Source: an uncultured Clostridium sp. (GTDB taxonomy: Bacteria > Bacillota > Clostridia > Clostridiales > Clostridiaceae). From it: 48,750 nucleotides of DNA. The stretch is taken from positions 1 to 48,750 of the forward strand of contig URKQ01000027.1 in the NCBI GenBank assembly GCA_900548455.1. Direction: 5' to 3'. The position numbers and the translations under genes are program-made. The notes under the pieces are model-generated. The model saw nothing but the letters and a program-made list of their open reading frames with translations. It had not been told where the DNA came from and ran no database searches. Positions 32,682 to 41,227 of the stretch are shown here, in pieces (the first letter of the stretch is position 1; each line of letters begins with the position of its first letter).

Positions 32682-33869
32682 ATGAATTCACTAATAAGTT
32701 CAAATAATACTTGGATATTATGGTCTATAATTATAGGACTAGCGGCAATAAGCATAGTTCTTGAACAAAAATATAAATGGGCTTCTAGAGTTACAGGAGC
32801 TATTATAGCTCTTATAGGAGCAATAATACTTGCTAATGTGGGGATAATACCAACAGCTAGTCCTGTTTATGATACTGTCTGGGATTATGTAGTTCCCGTA
32901 GCCATACCATTACTATTATTAAAGGCGGATTTAAAAAAGATAAAGAGAGAAAGTGGTAGGTTATTTGGAATATTTCATATATCAGCACTAGGTACTGTGA
33001 TAGGGACCTTTGTATCAGCTTTTATTTTTTCTAGTGTAATTCCTCATGTAAGTGAAATTGCAGGAATGATGACTGGAAGTTATATCGGTGGTGGAGTAAA
33101 TTTTGTTGCAATGACATCGAGTTTTCATACTCCTGAAAATATTACAAATGCTACTATTGTAGCAGATAATTTAGTAATGGTTGTATACTTTTTTATAGTG
33201 ATGGCAATACCATCAATGAAAATTTTTAAAAAGTGGGAGTTATCTACACAACCTAGTAAAGATTGTGATAATAAGGGTAACTATTGGATCAAAAAAGAGA
33301 TATCATTAAAAGATATAGCCGTTTCTATTGCTATAGCTTTTGCAGTAGCGGCTTTATCTAATATATTAGCTACTTTTATTAAGGATATAATACCAGAGTC
33401 TAATGCTTTATTATCAATGGTTAGATCTATTTTTGGTAATATGTATCTTATTATGACTACACTTATGTTAGCTATAGCCACCATATTTTCAAAACAACTT
33501 GAAAATATAAATGGTTCAGAAGAGATTGGAACATTTTTAATATACCTTTTCTTTGTTGTGCTAGGGGTGCCAGCATCTATTTCAGAAATTATAAAAAATG
33601 GAGCTTTCATATTATTATTCTGTGTTTTAGCTGTATTAATTCATTTGGTTGTAACACTATGCCTAGGTAAGTTATTTAAATGTAAATTAGATGAACTTTT
33701 ACTTGCATCCAATGCATGTATTGGTGGACCGACTACAGCGGTGGCGATGGCAATAGCAAAAGGATGGAATTCTTTAATTATACCAACAATGCTAGCTGGA
33801 ATTTGGGGGTATGTGCTAGGGAATTATTGTGGTGTATTTGTTGGTAATGTATTAATTTATTTACTATAA
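32682..33869 (+). CDS. DUF819 family membrane protein (YjcL-like)
   Basis: The start is ATG 32682 behind GGGAGG. The 395-residue protein has about eleven membrane helices in two halves, with the family motifs VVPVAIPLLLLKADL and GSYIGGGVNF, repeated in the second half by ASNACIGGPTTAVAMA. This internal duplication is typical of DUF819 and related transporters. The substrate is unknown. The gene is monocistronic by context. Confidence 0.88.
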   Translation: MNSLISSNNTWILWSIIIGLAAISIVLEQKYKWASRVTGAIIALIGAIILANVGIIPTASPVYDTVWDYVVPVAIPLLLLKADLKKIKRESGRLFGIFHISALGTVIGTFVSAFIFSSVIPHVSEIAGMMTGSYIGGGVNFVAMTSSFHTPENITNATIVADNLVMVVYFFIVMAIPSMKIFKKWELSTQPSKDCDNKGNYWIKKEISLKDIAVSIAIAFAVAALSNILATFIKDIIPESNALLSMVRSIFGNMYLIMTTLMLAIATIFSKQLENINGSEEIGTFLIYLFFVVLGVPASISEIIKNGAFILLFCVLAVLIHLVVTLCLGKLFKCKLDELLLASNACIGGPTTAVAMAIAKGWNSLIIPTMLAGIWGYVLGNYCGVFVGNVLIYLL

Positions 33870-33884
33870 CCGTCAAATTTCAGC

Positions 33885-34015
33885 GTCAACCTTATTCCCT
33901 GCGTCGTTTACTTACGTTTAAGTAAGCGCACTTTCCTCGAGAATGAGTTTCATTTAAAAGGAGCTTTCCTCGAGAATAAGTTTCCTTGAACTTCTAGATT
34001 CTAGTAAATAAATAT
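33885..34015 (+). repeat. GC-richer intergenic repeat block with two 21-bp direct repeats
   Basis: 33931-33951 and 33964-33984 are the same 21-mer (starting CTTTCCTCGAGAAT) with one difference. Upstream is an inverted repeat TTACTTA/TAAGTAA, and downstream the palindrome CTAGATTCTAG. Base composition differs from the surroundings. Together with 34016-34346 this is the long gap before nrdD: the rest holds a terminator (34068-34108) and the nrdD control region. Confidence 0.55.
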
Positions 34016-34067
34016 CAAAATTTAAGACAATTTTGAAAAGAGGATAAAACATAATAAAAGAAATTAC

Positions 34068-34108
34068 AATAAGCCATATATGTAAAAGTATGGCTTATTT
34101 TTATTAAA
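34068..34108 (+). terminator. Terminator in the DUF819-nrdD gap
   Basis: AATAAGCCATA pairs with TATGGCTTATT and is followed by a T run. Confidence 0.8.
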
Positions 34109-34211
34109 AAAATAGGTTGGCTGTAAGTTAGATATTACAAGGGCTTGGTTTGTGTCAATGGGTTTTAAAAAAATAATCTTTATAAAATATTGGGTAAAAA
34201 ACTTGCGAAGA

Positions 34212-34258
34212 ACACTATATATAGTATAAAATAATAACAGCGATACTACATGTAGTGG
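34212..34258. promoter_or_regulatory. nrdR box: Paired NrdR boxes upstream of nrdD
   Basis: ACACTATATATAGTAT (34212-34227) and ATACTACATGTAGTGG (34243-34258) both fit the NrdR box pattern. Their starts are 31 bp apart, the three-helical-turn spacing known for NrdR operators. Repression by NrdR with dATP/ATP is expected. NrdR itself is not in the window. Confidence 0.75.
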
Positions 34259-34326
34259 GAAGTTCCTGCTAAGTGTAGTATTTTAATGTATAGAACCAAG
34301 TGGTAATGCCACTATTTATATTGGTT
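34243..34326 (+). promoter_or_regulatory. Structured 5' leader of nrdD
   Basis: Two hairpins are visible: ATACTACA/TGTAGTAT enclosing GGGAA/TTCC (34243-34282), and AACCAA/TTGGTT (34294-34326) enclosing AGTGG-TAATG-CCACT. No known riboswitch matches. The first arm is the second NrdR box, so DNA and RNA roles may overlap. Confidence 0.4.
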
Positions 34327-34346
34327 GAAAAGAGAGGTTAAGCTTT

Positions 34347-36476
34347 ATGACTAATGATTTAGAAATAATTAAAAGAGATGGAAGCGTAGTTAAATTTGAT
34401 AAAAGTAAGATTGAATTTGCTATTCTTAAAGCAATGAAAAATGGTAGTGGAATAAATGAACCACAAATTGCAAAACATATAGCAGATGATATTGAAAATG
34501 TATGTATAAAAGAAGGTTTTTCACCTACAGTTTATAAGGTTGAAGAGATGGTATATAAGATGCTAATAACATATAAGCAAGAGTTGACGGCAAAAGCTTA
34601 TGAAGGATATAGAGCTGTTCAATCTTTTAAAAGAGAAACTAATACTACTGATGATAGTATATTAGGATTATTAGATAAAAGTAATGAGGACGTATTGAAT
34701 GAAAACTCAAATAAAAATGGAGTGCTGGCTTCAACTCAAAGGGATTTAGTAGCAGGGGAAGTTTCAAAGGATATTGCAAGAAGAAAGTTAATACCTGCAC
34801 ATATAGTTCATGCCCATGATGAAGGTGTATTACATTATCATGATATGGATTATGCTATGCAACCAATACATAATTGTATGCTTATTAATTTGGAAGATAT
34901 GCTTAATAATGGAACTGTTATTAATAATAAGCAAGTAGAACCACCAAAATCTTTTGGAACAGCGTGTACAATAGTAACTCAGATAATTGCTCAAATCGCA
35001 AGTGGTCAATACGGTGGAAATACTATAACAATAAAACATATAGCTCCTTTTTTAAGGGTTTCATATAATAAATATTATAAGAAGTATAAGGAAAAATATT
35101 CTGATGATATGGCTCATGAATTGGCAGAAGATAGAATGCTTGAGGAATTAAAATCAGGAATACAAACAATTAGATATCAGTTATCAACTTTACATACAAG
35201 TAATGGACAAGCACCTTTTTCAACAATTTATCTTGAAATAGAAGAAGGTAATGAATATGAAAGAGAAATGGCATTAATATGTGAAGAAATGATAAAGCAA
35301 AGATTAGAGGGAATGAAAAATTATAAGGGCCAACCAATTGGAGAGGAATTTCCTAAGTTAGTATATTTACTTGATGAACATAATTGTTTAGAAGGTGGTA
35401 AGTATGATTACATTACAAAACTAGCTGCAAAGTGTAATACTAAAAGACTAGTACCAGATTATCAAAGTGCAAAAATAATGAGAAAAAATTATGATGGAGA
35501 AACTTTTCCTCCAATGGGATGTAGATCACACCTAAGCAATTGGAAAGATGAAAGTGGTAAATATAAATGGTATGGAAGATTTAACCAAGGAGTAATTTCT
35601 TTAAACCTTGTACAAGTAGCGTTGACGGCTAATAAAGATATGAAGAAGTTTTGGGAAGTATTAGATGAGAGATTAGAATTATGCAAAGAGGCATTAATGG
35701 TCAGGCATGAACTTTTACTAGGAACTACTTCAGATATATCACCTATTCATTGGCAACATGGTGGAATTGCAAGACTTGAAAAGGGAGAAAAAATTGATTC
35801 TCTATTAAAAGGTGGATATTCAACGCTTTCCTTAGGATATGTGGGTGTATATGAGATGACCCAAGCTATGTTAGGGGTATCACATACAACAAAAGAAGGG
35901 GAAGCTTTTGCTATAAAGGTTATGTCCTATTTAAATGATGCTTGTCAGAAGTGGAAACAGGAAACAGGTTTAGGCTTTGGATTATATGGTACTCCAGGAG
36001 AAAGTTTGACATCAAGATTCTGCAGAATTGATAAACAGAAATTTGGAGAAATAAAAAATGTTACTGATAGAATGTATTATACAAATTCCTATCATGTTCA
36101 TGTTACAGAGGAAATAGATGCATTTAGTAAACTTAAGTTTGAAAGTCAGTTCCATGACATTAGTTTAGGTGGATGTATAAGTTATGTTGAAGTACCTGAT
36201 ATGAGTAAAAATTTAAAAGCTGTAGAGCAAATAATTAATTTTATTTATCATAATATACAGTACGCTGAAATAAATACTAAACCAGATGTTTGCTACAAAT
36301 GTGATTATACTGGAGAAATAAAATTAGATGATAATTTGGAGTGGTATTGTCCTAATTGTGGAAATAGAGATAAAAATGAAATGCAGGTTATGAGAAGAAC
36401 TTGTGGTTATATAGGTTCTAATATGTGGGGAAAAGGACGTACTCAAGAAATAGGACAGAGAGTATTGCATTTATAG
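34347..36476 (+). CDS. nrdD: Anaerobic ribonucleoside-triphosphate reductase
   Basis: Class III ribonucleotide reductase, a glycyl-radical enzyme making dNTPs without oxygen. Residues about 3-95 are an ATP-cone allosteric domain (IIKRDGSVVKFDKSKIEFAI in family form: KRDGSVVKFDKSKI). The C-terminus has the zinc site CYKC and CPNC and the radical loop RTCGYIG with Gly687, equivalent to Gly681 of the Escherichia coli enzyme. The 709 residues are typical. The activase nrdG follows 14 nt later. Control by NrdR is likely from the upstream boxes. Confidence 0.96.
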   Translation: MTNDLEIIKRDGSVVKFDKSKIEFAILKAMKNGSGINEPQIAKHIADDIENVCIKEGFSPTVYKVEEMVYKMLITYKQELTAKAYEGYRAVQSFKRETNTTDDSILGLLDKSNEDVLNENSNKNGVLASTQRDLVAGEVSKDIARRKLIPAHIVHAHDEGVLHYHDMDYAMQPIHNCMLINLEDMLNNGTVINNKQVEPPKSFGTACTIVTQIIAQIASGQYGGNTITIKHIAPFLRVSYNKYYKKYKEKYSDDMAHELAEDRMLEELKSGIQTIRYQLSTLHTSNGQAPFSTIYLEIEEGNEYEREMALICEEMIKQRLEGMKNYKGQPIGEEFPKLVYLLDEHNCLEGGKYDYITKLAAKCNTKRLVPDYQSAKIMRKNYDGETFPPMGCRSHLSNWKDESGKYKWYGRFNQGVISLNLVQVALTANKDMKKFWEVLDERLELCKEALMVRHELLLGTTSDISPIHWQHGGIARLEKGEKIDSLLKGGYSTLSLGYVGVYEMTQAMLGVSHTTKEGEAFAIKVMSYLNDACQKWKQETGLGFGLYGTPGESLTSRFCRIDKQKFGEIKNVTDRMYYTNSYHVHVTEEIDAFSKLKFESQFHDISLGGCISYVEVPDMSKNLKAVEQIINFIYHNIQYAEINTKPDVCYKCDYTGEIKLDDNLEWYCPNCGNRDKNEMQVMRRTCGYIGSNMWGKGRTQEIGQRVLHL

Positions 36477-36490
36477 TTGGAGGCATAAAA

Positions 36491-36997
36491 ATGAGATTTT
36501 CTAAAATAAAGGATAATGATGTAGCTAATGGAACAGGGATAACTATGTCATTATGGACACAGGGATGTCCACATCATTGTGAAGGTTGCTTTAATGAGGA
36601 AACATGGAATTATCAAAAAGGGCAGGAATTTACAGGTACAGATTTGCAATATATTCTTAGCAATATAAATGAAAATGGAATAGATAGAAATTTTGCAGTC
36701 CTTGGAGGAGAGCCGTTGTGTCCTCCTAATATTGAAGGAGTAATAGACGTATGTAAGCAGGTTAAATTACTTTACCCCAATAAAGAAATATATGTATGGA
36801 CTGGATATACATTTGAAATCCTTGACGAAACCCAGAAAAAAATATTAAAATATATTGATGTTTTAATTGATGGAAGATATGACAGTACTAAAAGGAATTT
36901 ATCTCTTAATTTAAGAGGATCCTTTAATCAACGAGTTATAGATGTAAAAAAATCTTTAATTGAAGGAACTGTAATGTTAAGTGAGTTAAATAAGTAA
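36491..36997 (+). CDS. nrdG: Anaerobic ribonucleotide reductase activating protein
   Basis: A radical-SAM activase of 168 residues. The cluster motif CPHHCEGC gives Cys26, Cys30 and Cys33. The start is ATG 36491 behind TTGGAGG; a longer in-frame version overlaps nrdD. It generates the Gly687 radical of NrdD. It has no auxiliary cluster motif, unlike the HypD activase. Confidence 0.96.
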   Translation: MRFSKIKDNDVANGTGITMSLWTQGCPHHCEGCFNEETWNYQKGQEFTGTDLQYILSNINENGIDRNFAVLGGEPLCPPNIEGVIDVCKQVKLLYPNKEIYVWTGYTFEILDETQKKILKYIDVLIDGRYDSTKRNLSLNLRGSFNQRVIDVKKSLIEGTVMLSELNK

Positions 36998-37047
36998 GTT
37001 ATCATGTTTATAATATAGAATATAAAATTGAATATTAAGAGATAATA

Positions 37048-37107
37048 ATGCCTAGGAATGGTATATAATCGGTAGCTATCGGACCAATACTAACCTAGGC
37101 ATTTTTA
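37048..37107 (+). terminator. Terminator after nrdG
   Basis: ATGCCTAGG (37048-37056) pairs with CCTAGGCAT (37094-37102) and a T run follows. The long loop can form an inner stem. Confidence 0.8.
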
Positions 37108-37188
37108 TGAAAAGTATTGATAGCTTAGAGTTTATAGTTCTGTAGTAATACAGAGTCAAGTTTATACGAGAGATGAAAGGAAGAGACG

Positions 37189-38355
37189 ATGGAAAAAATT
37201 TTTGCAATAATAGGTATGGCAATTTGTTTATTTGTAACATATCTATTTTCTAAAGAAAAGAAAAATATTCAATGGAAAAGTGTACTAATTGCTTTTTTTG
37301 GCCAAATTCTTTTAGCGGTGCTTTTAATAAAGACACCTCTATGGAAGGGTGTTGAGTGGATAGCTAATGGCTTCACTTGGATAATTAGCCAATCAACTGA
37401 AGGTATTAATTTTGTTTTTGGAGGTTTAACGGATAACTTTGTATTCTTTATTAATTCATTATTACCTATTGTATTTATAAGTGCTTTAATGGGACTATTA
37501 TTTCACTTTAATATTTTACAAAAATTTATTTCTGTAATAGGAAAATTAATTGCTAGAGTTTTAAAAGTTGATACTTTAGTTGCAGTAAATGGAGTTGCTA
37601 ATATGTTTTTAGGACAATCAGAGAGTTTATTTGTTACTAAATCATATTTACCACATGCAACAGATTCTGTTATATTTGCTACATTAGTAGGGGGAATGAC
37701 ATCTATTAGTGCCTCTGTAGTTGGACTATATGCATCTTATGGAGCATCAATGGAGTGGATAATAGTATCAATGCCATTAACAGTATTTAGTACCTTTGTT
37801 TTAACTCAGATTATTATGCCTACTAGTTATGATGCAAATCATATAGAGATTGAAAATGATAAAGGTGTTAATGCTATAGAAACTATGATGAACTATGCAC
37901 AATCAGGTTTTAAAAGTGTTATAGGAATCAGTGTAGCCCTTATTGTATTTTTATCACTGGTAAGTATGGTGAATAATTTTATTGGGATATTTTTTGATGG
38001 TGTTACAATGCAGTCCATATTAGGTATAGTATTTAAACCATTAGCTGTTTTAATGGGAGTTCCTCAAAGTGAACTTACTTTGGCATCTGAAATATTAGCC
38101 ACTAAACTTGTTACAAATGAGGCAGTTGCTTTTGGATTACCTCAATTTGCAATGCTTTCTGCCAATACAAAAGCTATGATTACTACATCCCTTTGTGGAT
38201 TTGCTGGAATTGGAAGTATAGGTATATTAATAGGTGGATATTCAGCTATTGCTCCTAATAAGGTACAGGTTGTTGCAAAGCAAGGAGTTAAGGCTCTTTT
38301 AGTAGCTACTGCAGTAAATCTATTAACAGGTGCAGTAGTAGGATTAATATTATAA
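37189..38355 (+). CDS. nupC: NupC-type concentrative nucleoside transporter
   Basis: A 388-residue polytopic protein of the CNT family. The N-terminal gate (IQWKSVLIAFFGQ), the VNGVANMFLGQSESLF motif and the C-terminal FGLPQFAMLSANTKAMITTSLCGFAG pattern (key parts: LCGFAGIGS) are diagnostic. It imports nucleosides using an ion gradient. Next to nrdDG it suggests nucleotide salvage, though a terminator separates them. GAAAGGAAGAG precedes ATG 37189. No purine riboswitch is visible. Confidence 0.92.
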   Translation: MEKIFAIIGMAICLFVTYLFSKEKKNIQWKSVLIAFFGQILLAVLLIKTPLWKGVEWIANGFTWIISQSTEGINFVFGGLTDNFVFFINSLLPIVFISALMGLLFHFNILQKFISVIGKLIARVLKVDTLVAVNGVANMFLGQSESLFVTKSYLPHATDSVIFATLVGGMTSISASVVGLYASYGASMEWIIVSMPLTVFSTFVLTQIIMPTSYDANHIEIENDKGVNAIETMMNYAQSGFKSVIGISVALIVFLSLVSMVNNFIGIFFDGVTMQSILGIVFKPLAVLMGVPQSELTLASEILATKLVTNEAVAFGLPQFAMLSANTKAMITTSLCGFAGIGSIGILIGGYSAIAPNKVQVVAKQGVKALLVATAVNLLTGAVVGLIL

Positions 38356-38368
38356 AAAATTTAATTTT

Positions 38369-38400
38369 AAGTAGTGCTACACAAGCAGCACTACTTATAT
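38369..38400. terminator. Bidirectional terminator between nupC and the zinc-ribbon gene
   Basis: AAGTAGTGCT pairs with AGCACTACTT; T-rich sequence flanks both sides. Confidence 0.75.
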
Positions 38401-38564
38401 TATTTTGAATTTTTTGATGAACATATTTTGCAAATGTTAATTAATTTCCCGTCACTATTTTTCATTGTCCAAACTAATCTAACTCTTTTACGACCACATA
38501 TTGGACAAGTACCTCGCCAACCAGAGATTGTTTTAATTATTTTACCTCTTTTTTGTTTTCCCAT
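38400..38564 (-). CDS. Small zinc-ribbon protein, 54 aa
   Basis: Read on the minus strand from ATG 38564, with AAGGAGG 9 nt upstream. The product is basic (start MGKQKRGKIIKTISGWRG) with CPIC at Cys20/Cys23 and CKIC at Cys45/Cys48, a typical four-Cys zinc ribbon. It may bind nucleic acid or act as a small adaptor; no family is recognised. The plus-strand frame over the same bases has no ribosome binding site and looks spurious. Confidence 0.72.
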   Translation of the reverse strand: MGKQKRGKIIKTISGWRGTCPICGRKRVRLVWTMKNSDGKLINICKICSSKNSK

Positions 38565-38795
38565 TTTTATCATCCTCCTTATAATATATTTATATTATTT
38601 AAAAAGGCCCTATATGCATTCGTAGCTTGTATATTCGATCACTGTTTTTTTACTATATAGAGACTATAAATATTACAATTAACTTTAATGTAACTTATAT
38701 ACTATAAAGTAATTCTAGAACGCTTCGATATATATAATGTAATTACTGTATATTTTTTTATGTTAAAACATATATTGGGGAATGGGGTGGAGAAA

Positions 38796-40265
38796 GTGAA
38801 AAAGAGTTTGAAATTTCTAATTATTGAGCTTCTATGTATAATTGGACTAGCTTTTTTTATTGACAATACTCAATTTTTTATAGAAGTATTATTGATAATA
38901 TTAGCAATCTTGCTATTATTACAACTATATTATTTAGTAGAAGAGAGGCTAAGTAAGAAAAATAAGGATTTAGTAAAAGAGGATGTTACAACTATCATAG
39001 AGACTGCTGTTGATACAGAGGAAGATAAAAAATATGATGAAAAAACTAGTATGAAAAAGGAATTACGAAAAGATATCACTAGTGAAATTATTAAGATAAA
39101 ACAAGAGTTTCAAGATCAATCCAATGAAATTATTAACAATTATATGTCAAATGCAGTGCAAGGAATGGTAGTTGAAAATAATAGGTTCACTCAAAGTGAA
39201 ATGGTTAATAGAGTAAATGATGCAGTAGAAAATACTTATAAGGATTTATATACACATGTTAGGAATAAAATAGCTCAAAGTAACGAACAGTTGGTTAATG
39301 GAATAGAGTATAAGGTTAAAGATTATGTGAGTGAAAATCATGAAGCAGATGATTTAGTTATTGATTTAGAAATTAACGAGTTAATAGATGAGAGTAAAAA
39401 ATTATATGACAGGGAAATTAATTATTTACTAAAAAGGCAGCAGACAGTAGTTAAGCAAGAAATTGATGGAGCTATAAACAAGCAGTTACAAGAGGTCCGA
39501 AACAATATTAAAAACAACAAAATTGATTTCCAATCATTGGAGAAGCTCATTAAGAAAAATACCAATGAAGTTATGGAAGAGTATAATAAAAAAAATGAAA
39601 CTCAAATTAATAAAATATTGAGTAATATATCTGAGGAATTTGGAGAATTACAAAACAATGTTAATTATGAAAAAGTCAATGAAAATTTAAAGAAGGACTT
39701 AGATGAGTTAAAAGAAAATTATATGAATTCTGTTCAAAAAAATATAGATCATACATTAGATATCGTTAAAGAGTTATCTCAACTAGGAATCAGCGATTTT
39801 AAAATGATAAGAAGAGCAGAAATAAAAGAGATGTTTAAAAAGGCATTAAAGTCATGTGAAAAAGAGATGGATATAATTTCGCCATCAATAAATAATCATG
39901 TAATGTTTAAAGAAGGAGTTTACGACAATATAAAAAATGCATTAAAAAAAGGTGTTAAAGTAAAAATAGTATATGGTACTGAAGAAAAAAAGGAACTAGA
40001 AAGCATTAAAAAGACGTCGGATAAGATAGCTAACAACTTATTAGAGGATTTTCAAGGTTACAAAGAAATGTTTTTTATAAAAAATAAGATATATCCAGGA
40101 ACCATATTAATATGTGACAATAAGTTTGCTATATTAGGAAATTTTAAGTATTTATCTTATGAAGGAAAAATAAATAATATTTTAGATAGCAATGATGAAA
40201 TGGCTGCTATAGTTACAGAAGAAAAGTTTATAGAGAAATTAAGAAAAGATAAATTTAATTTTTAG
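38796..40265 (+). CDS. Membrane-anchored coiled-coil protein with degenerate PLD-like domain
   Basis: I place the start at GTG 38796 behind GGGGTGGAG; ATG 38760 has no ribosome binding site. Two membrane helices occupy about residues 5-50, followed by some 270 residues of highly charged coiled coil. Residues about 335-489 resemble a phospholipase D-type domain: DIISPSIN, ALKKGVKVKIVYG, then TILICDNKFAILGNFKYLSYEG as the usual HxK-region equivalent. The catalytic His of HKD is missing (the position reads KIYPGT), so it is probably non-catalytic. Function is unknown; a membrane-tethered scaffold or sensor is possible. A terminator follows. Confidence 0.75.
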   Translation: MKKSLKFLIIELLCIIGLAFFIDNTQFFIEVLLIILAILLLLQLYYLVEERLSKKNKDLVKEDVTTIIETAVDTEEDKKYDEKTSMKKELRKDITSEIIKIKQEFQDQSNEIINNYMSNAVQGMVVENNRFTQSEMVNRVNDAVENTYKDLYTHVRNKIAQSNEQLVNGIEYKVKDYVSENHEADDLVIDLEINELIDESKKLYDREINYLLKRQQTVVKQEIDGAINKQLQEVRNNIKNNKIDFQSLEKLIKKNTNEVMEEYNKKNETQINKILSNISEEFGELQNNVNYEKVNENLKKDLDELKENYMNSVQKNIDHTLDIVKELSQLGISDFKMIRRAEIKEMFKKALKSCEKEMDIISPSINNHVMFKEGVYDNIKNALKKGVKVKIVYGTEEKKELESIKKTSDKIANNLLEDFQGYKEMFFIKNKIYPGTILICDNKFAILGNFKYLSYEGKINNILDSNDEMAAIVTEEKFIEKLRKDKFNF

Positions 40266-40302
40266 GAAAAGATGGGGTATCATGTTGCCCTGTCTTTTTT
40301 TT
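40264..40302 (+). terminator. Terminator after the PLD-like protein gene
   Basis: AAAAGATGGGG pairs with CCCTGTCTTTT (with G-U wobbles) and is followed by an eight-T run. Confidence 0.75.
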
Positions 40303-40489
40303 GTATAAAAATTTGTAAAATATATTTAAATATAAAATTAAAATTAAGATTATTTATAATATTAATGATATAATATTATATTGTTTTTTATTTTACAGTG
40401 ATAAAGTTAGTTAGAAAAGTAGTTTAATATACAAATAAACATTATAAATAATGTCAATAATACTAAAGATATTTTGAGGTGATTATATT

Positions 40490-40894
40490 TTGGAAAAAAC
40501 AGAAAGAAGAAAAGAGCTTGCAAAAGAAGCGGCAAAATTAGTTAAGGAATTTAAAAAAGTTGAAGAAGGAATTTCAGAAAACACATTGCAAAGCATTCGT
40601 ATAGATAAAGATGGAAGTGCTTTATTAATTAAGGACGAAAATATGGGAAATTTAAAGTATGGCATTGATTTTGTAAGTTCAATTATTGGATTTAGGGTAA
40701 ATGGATTTGGTCCATGTGGAAGTGATTTTCATAGTGCAATTGAAGAGAAGCGAATTGCAGTCAAAGAAAAGTACACTGAACTTAGCAAAAAAGAGTTTAT
40801 AAATTCAATGGGAAATCTTTATTATATAGAATGTAGATGTGAAGAAATATATAAAAGATTACAAGAAATAGAAAGAGAAGCTGCTTGTTTGTAA
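40490..40894 (+). CDS. Conserved hypothetical protein, 134 aa, paralog of the 392-796 product
   Basis: Translation starts at TTG 40490 with GAGGTGAT upstream. The N-terminus is helical and strongly charged, and a Gly-rich segment with a Cys (NGFGPCGSDFHS) lies near the middle. The C-terminal 40 residues share K-x-EFIN, a following Gly, Tyr-x-Glu and the final Leu with the protein at 392-796. It is soluble, with no known family. It lies between a terminator and the riboswitch region, so it is transcribed alone. Confidence 0.68.
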   Translation: MEKTERRKELAKEAAKLVKEFKKVEEGISENTLQSIRIDKDGSALLIKDENMGNLKYGIDFVSSIIGFRVNGFGPCGSDFHSAIEEKRIAVKEKYTELSKKEFINSMGNLYYIECRCEEIYKRLQEIEREAACL

Positions 40895-40931
40895 ATTAAA
40901 TAAAATATACAAAAAATTAACAAATAAACCG

Positions 40932-40960
40932 TTGATTAATTTATAAATATATCATATTAT
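40932..40960 (+). promoter_or_regulatory. Promoter of the riboswitch-ATPase unit
   Basis: TTGATT (40932-40937) and TATTAT (40955-40960) are 17 nt apart, about 60 nt before the aptamer. Confidence 0.6.
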
Positions 40961-41019
40961 ATTAAGATAAAATCTCTTTGCACTGCATTACATTCTCTAA
41001 AAAGAATGCGAGTTCAACA

Positions 41020-41112
41020 GTACAAACTGAGCAGGCGATGAATTATTTATATTCATGGGGCCGGGCCAAATGGCAACAGATGGATTTAAACACATCTGTG
41101 GGACAGTAGTAT
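41020..41112 (+). promoter_or_regulatory. NiCo (czcD) riboswitch aptamer
   Basis: The conserved strings of the NiCo family appear in order: ACTGAGCAGGC (41026), a GATGAA/TTCAT hairpin, GCCGGGC with GGCAACAGATG, a loop, then CATCTGTGGGACAGT. ACTG (41026-41029) pairs with CAGT (41104-41107) to close a four-way junction. These match the Erysipelotrichaceae sequence of known structure, as I recall it. The family was reported to bind Co and Ni, and later Fe(II). It precedes a P-type metal ATPase, a typical target. Confidence 0.92.
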
Positions 41113-41132
41113 GTTCCGCAGATGTGTTTTTT
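41088..41132 (+). terminator. Riboswitch expression-platform terminator
   Basis: AACACATCTG pairs with CAGATGTGTT, with GGGAC/GTTCC inside, followed by a T run. The 5' arm includes the CATCTGT and GGGACAG strands of the aptamer, so ligand binding and termination are mutually exclusive: metal should switch the gene on. Confidence 0.88.
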
Positions 41133-41227
41133 GTCTTATAAAACATGTTGCGGAAACATAGATGATGAATGGAGTAGCATAGAGCTATCAAAGCACTGTC
41201 GCAAGACAAAGAACGGAGGTAACTTTT

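Noticed and set aside
33931..33984. CRISPR-like array
   Set aside because: Only two copies of the repeat, a 12-bp gap between them, and no cas genes.
37048..37107. Possible purine riboswitch before nupC, from a TATAATCGG string
   Set aside because: The conserved junction and loop sequences are missing; the region is explained by a terminator stem.
38374..38625. Plus-strand 83-codon frame after nupC
   Set aside because: It starts inside the terminator with no ribosome binding site. The minus-strand zinc-ribbon gene over the same bases has all the hallmarks of a real gene.
41020..41112. yybP-ykoY manganese riboswitch before the P-type ATPase
   Set aside because: The GGGGAGTAG and GAGACC-type core is absent, while every conserved block of the NiCo aptamer is present.
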